Shown here: one piece after another, positions 39,801-48,800 of the stretch
Position numbering within the stretch: the first letter of the stretch is position 1
Layout: every line of letters begins with the position of its first letter
Assembly: GCA_910589415.1 (NCBI GenBank)
Contig: OU342638.1
Location: 38,103,579 to 38,167,578 of the forward strand
DNA length: 64,000 nucleotides
Direction of reading: 5' to 3'
DNA from: Malachius bipustulatus
Lineage: Eukaryota > Arthropoda > Insecta > Coleoptera > Melyridae
The notes under the pieces: generated by a model
The model's database searches: none
What the model was told of the DNA's origin: nothing
The model's input: the letters and a program-made list of their open reading frames with translations, nothing else
Translations under genes and position numbers: made by a program

Positions 39801-42800
39801 GCAAACATTCGATAATCGCACAGAGAAAACATTCGATAATCGCACAGAGAAAACATCAATAATCACCTGGATTATTAGATAAACATTAAGGTAACGGTAA
39901 GATAATTTATCTCACTCGGTAAGATAAGAAAAATGGAACAACCATTTTCATCGCTAAGGTAGGGGACATTCAATATCCGTGTTCAAATTCATTTGTGTTA
40001 ACACCGAATATCTAAAGTCATCTTTGCAAATTCAACACTAGAATTCACATAGATTTTTATTTTCCATTATGGAAAATATTCGCAGAGAAGATAAGTATTA
40101 GCTACCATTCTAATATGGTACTAATAGATATAGATAAGGTAAGATAGGATAATTCCTTTTCTTTGAAAAGAAATTAAAGATAAGAAAGGCACGAAGCTTT
40201 GACTAAAGCTTACGCCTGTCATTTTTCAAGAAGAAAATTGCAAATTCAATTTTCGTTTCCTTGAACGGTAGATAAGATAAGGTAGAGATATTCTGTTGTC
40301 TTCCGTTGAGGCAACAGAGGGATTTTTCACTTTAGCCTTGCAGGGCGGAAAATCTTAAAGCACCCAAATCTTGGAAAGATGGTAGATAAGATAAAAGAGG
40401 TCTGCTGTCGTCTGATTTGACAAGCAGAGCAGTTTTCTCTTTAGCACTTAGCAGGGCGGAAACTGTCGGGAAAGCACCCGTACTTAGAAAGGTGGTAGGT
40501 AAGATAAAGATAACCTGTTGTCTTTTGTTTGGACAAACAGGGCAGTTTTCTCTTTAGCACGTAGCAGGGCGGAAACTGTCGGGAAAGCACCCGTCTTTGA
40601 AAGAGATGGTAAGATAAGATAAAAGAGATCTGCTGTCATCTGATTTGACAAGCAGAGCAGTTTTCACTTTAGCACATAGCAGGGCGGAAACTGTCGGGAA
40701 AGCACCCGTCTAAAACTAGACGGTAGATAAGATAAAGGTAAAAGATAAGATAAGGTAGATACAACGGCAAGATAGCGTTTTCTTTAGTTCACTGAACATA
40801 AGAAAAGTTAAAAGATAAGATTAGACCTGTAAACATAGTCAGACAAGATAGGCGAATAGTTACTTTTCAAGGTAATGATTTCAGATAACCAGAAAGATAT
40901 GGGTTCTCAAAATTTGAGCGATAAAACAGAGTGAGAGCCTGAGGATAGCAAATACCGATCCCAAAATTAACAACATTTATACTTGGATCCACATTCATAC
41001 AGCTAACATCGAGATCCTTGAGAAATGCTTTGAAAGATACGGTTTTCATTCTGCATACATTCTTCATTCATTCTAAGATACAACTAGAAACGGAGCTTTC
41101 TCAATTCTCGTATTGCTAGGCCTCATTTTCTAAACGGATTTTTGTCAATTACAAAAAGAGAGATAAGGGTAGGCAGGGAAATAAAATTAGAGAAAAGATA
41201 TTACAAGGAACTATTCGTCGCTTTTCGGCGGGTCTTCGCCTCGATAAGCCTTCAAATCTTTAGAATGCCAGCGACCTAGGGGATTGCCTTCTTGGTCTTG
41301 TAATTCGTACACTAATTTGGACACTACTTTAGATATCCGGCATAGTACGAATTTTGGGGCCAATTTAGCAGCAAAATTCTTTGCGGCATTCGAAAGTGGG
41401 TAGGTATGTTTCCAGACGAGGTCACCCTCGGTGAAAACATCGGGGCGCTTGCGTAAGTCGTAATGTTTCTTACTTACTTCATAAGCTTTCTTAAGTCTAT
41501 CACGTATATCGCTGAAGATAGGAGGTAATTTAGATATGTCTTGTTCTCGATGAACATAAGACAGATCATCAGGTAATTCTAGATAATTATCTGAGACTGG
41601 ACCGTAAAAGGTTCCGTCTACAGGGACATTTCTAGCGAAAAGTAGGAAAGCTGGAGCGTGTTTAGTAACTTCGCTCACCGATAAGTTAATTGCTTGTGCA
41701 ATTTTATAAACATTTTTATCCCAATCTTTATGATTGTCACGGATGTAAGACGAGATGGCTGTAAGGATGGTACGATTCGTTCTCTCGGTCGGATTCACCT
41801 GAGATAAATGCCTGGCGCTATACCACAAGTTAACTTCATAGTTTTTCAGCAAATTAGTAAATAGACTGCTTTTAAAAATTTGAGCGTTGTCGCAAAGCAG
41901 AATTTGGGGCACACCGAAAATTAAGAACACTTGGTTCTCAAGAAATTTTGTAACGGCAGCTGCTGTAGCATTAGGCATTGGTTTAACCAAAACGAACTTC
42001 GAAAACCAATCAGTGACGACTAAAAGTTGGGTGTTTCTAGCCTTGGATCGAGGGAAAGGTCCCATGAAGTCAATAGAGAGAAACTGGAAGGGAAAATTGA
42101 TTTTCTTATAATTACCCATGAGTCCTACGCGAGCAGTGTTTGGGGCTTTGTGTGCACCACAAACCTGGCAGTTTCTCACGTACTTTTTGACTGAGATAAT
42201 CATTTTGGGCCAATAATAAACTTCAGATATTCTTGCCAAAGTTTTGCTTACTCCAAAATGCGCAGAAGTTGGAGGGTCATGAAATTGAGCAATTATTTCC
42301 TCCCGATTAGGAGTAGGGACAACAATTTTCCAATCAGATAGGTTAGACACGACTTCCACTCGAGGCTTAACATGTTTATAAAGAATATTGTCTTTGATGG
42401 TAAAGTCAGGGTATTTCTCAGGAAACTCGGTAACTTTGGAGACCATGTCTTTATACCAATCGTCAGGTACAAAGTTTTGGAGAGAGATAGAAGAAATAGA
42501 ACGGGAAAGATAGTCGGCAGGGACATTGCAAGTGCCTTTTCGATGTTTAATGTCGAAATCAAACTGGCTGAGGCGTAAACACCATCTAGCTACACGACCC
42601 ATAGGATCTTTTAACGTGCGAAGCCAGAGAAGAGAGGCGTGATCGGTGTAAACTGTAAAATTTGCACCTTCGACATAAGGGCGAAAATATTCTATACCAA
42701 AGAGGACACCTAAACATTCTCTTTCGGTAACAGTGTATTTCTTCTCGGCTTTCGAGAGCATTCGACTAGCAAAAGCAATGGGGTGTTCAAAATCTCCCTC

Positions 42801-45800
42801 AAGTTGAAAAAGCACCGCACCTAACCCGAAATCACTTGCATCCGTCTGTATGCAAAAGGGCTTCGAGAAATCTGGGCTAGCTAGAACGGGAGCTGTAGTC
42901 AGTCGTTCCTTGAGAAGTTTAAAAGCTTGATCAGCTTCTGAGTTCCAAGTTATTGACTGTCCCTTTTTTCGGTTATGCAGCAGAGCTGAGATAGGAGCAC
43001 TGATTGTAGAAAAATCCTTTATGAAACGCCTATAATATTGTAAGATACCTAGGACGTGTCTTACTCCAGTGGTGTTATGAGGAACAGGGGACTCAATAAT
43101 CGATTTAACTTTCTCTTCACTAACTCGCAATCCGTTTCTATCGATAATAAAACCCAAAAAGGAGAGAGAATCTCGACAGAAGTGACATTTGTCGAAGTTG
43201 ACAGTAAGATTAGCGTCTTTTAAACGCTCGTATACTTCCCTTAAAATTTCTAGATGTTTCTCGAAACTATTCGTGGCGATAATTATATCGTCAAGATAAA
43301 CAAAAACAAATGGCTCCAAAGCTGGACCCAAAATTGTGTCCATAAGTCGTTGCTGGGTTTGGGCACTGTTTCTCAGTCCGAAAGGCATTCGTCGGAATTG
43401 GAATAAACCTCTCCCGGGAACTACAAAAGCGGTCTTTGGGCGGGATTCTTCGTCCAAAGGAACTTGAAAGAAAGCCTGCTTTAAATCAATGGAGGTAAGA
43501 TAATTAGCGTCTTTGAGCTTGCTCAAGATAGTATCGATTCTAGGCAGGGGATATGAGTCATGTGTGGTGATCTCGTTTAGCTTTCGACCATCAAAACACA
43601 TACGGTATGTTTTGTCTTTCTTGCGGACCAAAAGAACAGGGGACACCCAAGGAGAATTACTTTTTTCGACAATTTCCAACTTAAGTAACTTATCTACCTC
43701 TTCATTCAGATATTGTTGAAGGGTTGGAGATAAGGGATATTGTCTCTGTCTAAAAGGCTTAGCGTCTTTTGTTTCTATGGAATGGCATAGCACATTGGTT
43801 TCAGGGAGTATATCAACACGGGCCAAACTTTTGAATTTGTCTATCGTCGATTCAAGTCTAGACAGGTCAGTAGGAGGTAAACAAGAGATATCCTGAATCT
43901 TATTGATAGCGCAAACCTTAAGTTCATTAGGTAAGACAGAAGAAAATGAAGACGAAGGATCACCGGGATGAACTTCGAAAGATTCATTTACGAAATTAAT
44001 CATCATGTTGAAAATACGAGCTACGTCTATTCCCAAGATAATTTGTGGTGAAATGGAAGATACCACATGGAATTGAACTTTCTTTGTGACGTCATCTATG
44101 GTCAGGTCAAGTTCAATTATGTCGATAACAGATAGAGGGGAACCGTCAGCATTTTTCAGGGAACACAACAAATCCGAATTTTTGGAAGGGATGGGTAGTT
44201 CACCCAGAATTTCCTGCATGGTTTCCAAATCACAAACAGAGATATTGGCGCCGGTGTCAAAGAGGGCTGTATAAGGTACGTCACACATTTTGACAGCTAT
44301 AAATGGCCTATTATCAACAGGGTTAGATAGTAAAATTGGAGCTATGACAGGTATTAAAGTGTCAGCACTTATTGGTTTAGGTATGTCCTTTTTAGGAGGT
44401 ATTCGGAAAGATTCGAAAAAGTTTGCAACTTTTTGCAACCATGATTTCCACTGTTCCTTTTGAATAGTGAAATCAACAAGATAACTGGAAGATATTAGTG
44501 CTGGTCTATTGGAGAGGGAGGAGACTGATCGTCCTTTGACTTCAAGCTCTTTTCTACAAGGGCTTGCTTTGGGCGGCTTGTCTCTTGTTGTCGCACTGCA
44601 CCCTGTTGTGCAACTTCGTCGTTTTTTGAACGAGAAGTGACTTTGAGAGAGTTCAGGAAATCTGCCGAACATGAGGGACATTTAGACTTGTAGACATTTT
44701 TATGGCCACAGCCATAACAAAAAACTTTTCTAGGGAGATTACACCTTACATAGGTATGACCTTTGTTGGAACAATTCCAACAGGTGACTGCAGAAAGGTT
44801 AGTAACTGGGATCTTGGTGTTACTAGGTGTAGGTGCACCTTTAGTTGGTGTGCCTCTGGCTTTACGAGAAGAGAAAGAAGCTGGTTCTCCAGAACATGCT
44901 AGGTCTGAATTTAAGAGACTTTGAACCTTCTTAGAGGGAGGGGGACGATATTGTTGGACTATAGTCCTATTATCTTCTAACTTCTTTCCAATTGAAATTA
45001 TGTCCTGAATGTTGTTTACCTCAACAAGGGCAAGATGGTTTTGGAAGTAGGGATGAAGATTTTTCTTGATTATTTTAAATTGTTCCACTTCTGATGGAGG
45101 AGTAGACAATCTCTTAAATAAGCCTTGCATCGAGGCAACATAGATAGCAACTAACTCAAATTCACCATGAGTTCTTTGTTTGATTTCCTCTAATAGGTCA
45201 TCATCGTAAGAGAGGGGGAGAAAAGTAATTTTCAATTTATTCTTGAGATCTTCCCAAGAAATAATTGAGCTTGCAACACTGCGAAACCAAATCAGAGCCT
45301 TGTCTTCAAAAAGATCCATTGCCGAATCAAAAAGATCGCGGTCTGAGACATTTCTCGACCTTTGAAGTTCTTTGACCTTTTCTAGAAATTGGATCAAATT
45401 ATCCTTAGAAGAACCAGAAAATTTAATATTCCATTTATAAACTGGAACACTAGGTCTAGAATGAGTGGAGACAGTAGAGCTTGATGCACTCTGGGAATTG
45501 GGTGAGTTATCAGTTTGGTCTAGGGACTGGTCGTTTTTCAGAAGCCATTGACCTTCTAATTCTAAAGCCTCAGAAAATAAATCATCAGCTAAAGCTTTTG
45601 CTTCAGGATCTTGATCAAGTTTGAATCTATTGATTCTAGAGATCACATGATTCAGACGACATTGAATTCTTTGACAGATAGGGTCATTAAGAGACAAGGG
45701 AGCGTCCTGTATTTTGATTTTCAAATCTGCAAGAGTCTTTTTCACCTCTGCAGAATCTTTGTCAAAGGGGTAGACAGATTCAGAAATAGAAAGAGGATTT

Positions 45801-48800
45801 TCTTCCCTATTTAACAGGGCACGAAACTGAATTCGTCTTTTCTCCTGTGTATTAAATGGGACTTGTTTTCTAATTGCTATTTCGTAAGCGAGTTCTTCAC
45901 TTAATAAAGCTAGAACGGGATTCATGATTGAAATCTACTAAAGTCGGTAAGGTAGGGATCGAAAAAGCTATGTGACGCTATGGTGTATCTTTACACGTAA
46001 AGAATTCGTTTTCTACGTTTGACGTAAAGAATGCTAGGGATACGTCGCAACACTGCTCGTAGCTTTAGCGCTCGTCGGCACTAATACCAACAGCTGACTG
46101 GAGAGTCAAAGATTAATGGAAACCTAACCTAACTTAATGAGAAAATGGTAAGGTAATTTTCAGGGAAAGATTTTTGGATACAGTTTTCAAAGACAGCTTA
46201 ACTACAGAGCTCTCGTATCGAGTATCCTCTCCGTACGGAATTAAGCTTCTCTAAAACTTGCTCGAGACATCGCGACGGTATAATCAACCACTCCGTAAAG
46301 CTCCCTGACGGGTTACCCTTTAGCGGCAGTGTAGCGGTAAGAAAAAGTAGGTATTTTCGCGGCACGGCACTTTGCACAAAGATAATTAGGTAGGTACACA
46401 TATATTAGGGAACAATAATGCTTAAAACTAAATCATGCAAAAGCTTTCAATAAAAACATGCAGTAAGCAACAAGAGAAATTTATATAAATATCAAGTGAT
46501 ATCGCAGACAAATCGTAAAGTTCAAATAATTATGAGATTTATTTTATGAAAATCCTAGATACATAAAAGCCAAATAAGATAAAGATAAATTGGATTTCTA
46601 ATTCAAAGAAGTAATCGTTCCACACCGGGGAGTGCCAATTGCTGCGGTCGGGCTGACCAGATTAGGCTCTGGGCCAATTTAAAATGATTCTTGGCCAATT
46701 AAAATTCGATCGTTGTTGAAATAATTGCCGACTTACCTTCGTTGGGCCGAAGTATTAATTGATGCACCAAAATCTCACCCAGATTTCGTGCGACTGTGGT
46801 AACATCAGCAGCATAAAGCGGTACGGTTTAATTTCCTCTAAGATAAAAGATAGTGGGATGCCAGTGCCTTATGGTTTTTGAATAATTGATCTAAAGTAAC
46901 CTGAACTATAAAGGCATCAAAATTCACTCAGGTTATGAGATGTTTACTATTTCTAACTACTGTAGTATCTACCTACTGAATAATAAAATTGATCTTTTAA
47001 TGAAAAGTATATTTATGAATTCTGTTTACAAAATAACTTGATTGAAATTCTATGGTTATGAAATTACTAATTAATTGATCCTGAAGTTAATCGTAAAATA
47101 TCTCATTTAACAGTTTAACTGATAGAGAAAATAATAGATCTATTTTTTCCTTCACATAAAAAGTGACAAATTCATTTCAAGCATTACTTGAATAATAATG
47201 GTAATAATTGTATATCAGGTATTTCAAAGTTATTATTAATATAAGTTTTAATTAATAAAACATCAATCTCACGACGAGATAAGGCAATAGAACGACACAA
47301 AAATCCTAACAGATTTCTCTGATATCACTCTGAGCAATAAAAGGTTATGTCACACTTTGCTTACTGATACGACATTTTGCCTTCCTTGGAATGTCGTGCC
47401 GAGACTGGAGAGCGGAGCCCTGGACGAAATCTCAGGATAGGAGACTGTGGTCTCCCTCTGGGGTGGCAGAAAGACTGGTGGATGGGGTCGTGTCCCGTGG
47501 GAACACGTGCCTAACTCTGGTAGCGTGGTCGTCCTTCGAGGTTAGATGAAACTCGAAAATATGGGGCTACGAATGATGAGATCCAGTATTCATGGGCAGA
47601 TAGTAGCAAAACCTTCAGATAATGTAAGGGATTCCTTCCATAAAAGCGGATATTCAGATGTAGAGATGGTGGAAACCAATATGGCGTCCGTGAAGACAGG
47701 TGGGGTTCTACTCCGTAGATAGGTTTTCCGACGAGATAAGATAGTGCCCCAATTGATAGGGTAGGTAGAAAGAACTATAACAATATATAAACTCTATTAG
47801 AGAAAGTTTCAGATAGTTTGAACAATTTACTTACCCGATCTATTAATAATCGGTCCTTAGATAAAGAGAAAAGGTAGGGGTGCGACTGGTCGCTTCAAAC
47901 ACCAAGAATGGAAGATGGCCGAGCCTGTTCCAGACTCGCGAAAAGGACCAATCCTTTTGCGCAACTCAAAAGGGTGTTAGTTCATCTTCCGAAACTACAT
48001 CACAGCGACATCTGTGTTTCTAGTTAATCGAAAAGGAAGATTGTAAGAGAAGGAAGTTACAGATTGTACTACAAGGTAGGGATCTTGAACTTGCCTAGTT
48101 TAGTTAGTTTTACCACTCGGCAACAGGTGGCGATGTTGGATCGAAATTCATGTTTCAATCAAATAAAGTGGCTAGGCGGACACCTTTATAGTAGGGATTT
48201 AGACAATGATATCTTATTTAATAATATTAAATGGAGCTAATTAAAGAATAAAACCTTTAACGACGTTACAAAGGAGAGAAAGGTATTTTTGAGAATGTAC
48301 TTTCTCTGCATTTAAAAAGTTGAATAGAATAGAAACGAATTTTATGTAGAATAGAAACGAAGGAAAAATTAATCAAAAGCAGGAAATTCGTAGAAAGATG
48401 TTTGAGGATTTTTTGAGAACTAGCTTTCCCATAATTAGAAAGCTAGAAAACATTTAATTATTTCAAAAAGGGAATTTTTATCAAAGAAATTGTATCTATA
48501 TGAGAATATAATAATCGCTCTAAAAAATTTTTCTTTTAAGCAAAGAAAAAATATAAAAGCAAAAATATATTCAAAAGCAGCCTTTTTTTGAAAAAATACA
48601 TTAGAGAGGCTTTTTTGAAAGAACAAGCTTTCTTGCTTAATTCTTATAGAAGGAATTAAAATTAATATTTGGACGTTTTTGCGGGCAACTTTTCTAACAA
48701 TAATAATTAGAAAGTCAAGAAGAGGGAAAGGGGGGAAAGTGTATTCTTAACATGGGATAAGTTTTAAGATTTTTTTAGAATGATTGATTCAATCGATTGA

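Larger units (their letters stand above)
39290..40830. promoter_or_regulatory. Dense GATA-type boxes (AGATAAG) in the gypsy tail
   Basis: AGATAAG / GATAAGATA phrases are clustered at 39,290-39,358, 40,123-40,185 and at the head of each unit of the 40.26-40.83 kb repeat. AGATAAG fits the WGATAR consensus of GATA transcription factors. Binding is inference. Confidence 0.4.
37139..48270 (-). mobile_element. Near-intact Ty3/gypsy LTR retrotransposon, antisense in MBOAT intron 1
   Basis: An 11,132-bp element bounded by two 1,631-bp direct LTRs with TG..CA ends, flanked by the 4-bp duplication AAGG (37,135-37,138 and 48,271-48,274). It reads on the minus strand: 5' LTR on the right, primer-site region, gag (45,925-44,495), pol in the -1 frame (44,681-41,211), a ~2.4 kb tail with structured repeats, purine tract, 3' LTR. 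Both reading frames are open. No env-like frame follows pol: the largest tail frame (39,523-39,128) has no recognisable envelope features. The domain order protease-RT-RNase H-integrase places it in Ty3/gypsy. Confidence 0.95.

Noticed and set aside
38765..41067. Small minus-strand frames after pol as an env gene
   Set aside because: Too short, with no signal peptide, fusion or transmembrane arrangement of an envelope protein; the region is repeat-rich and non-coding.
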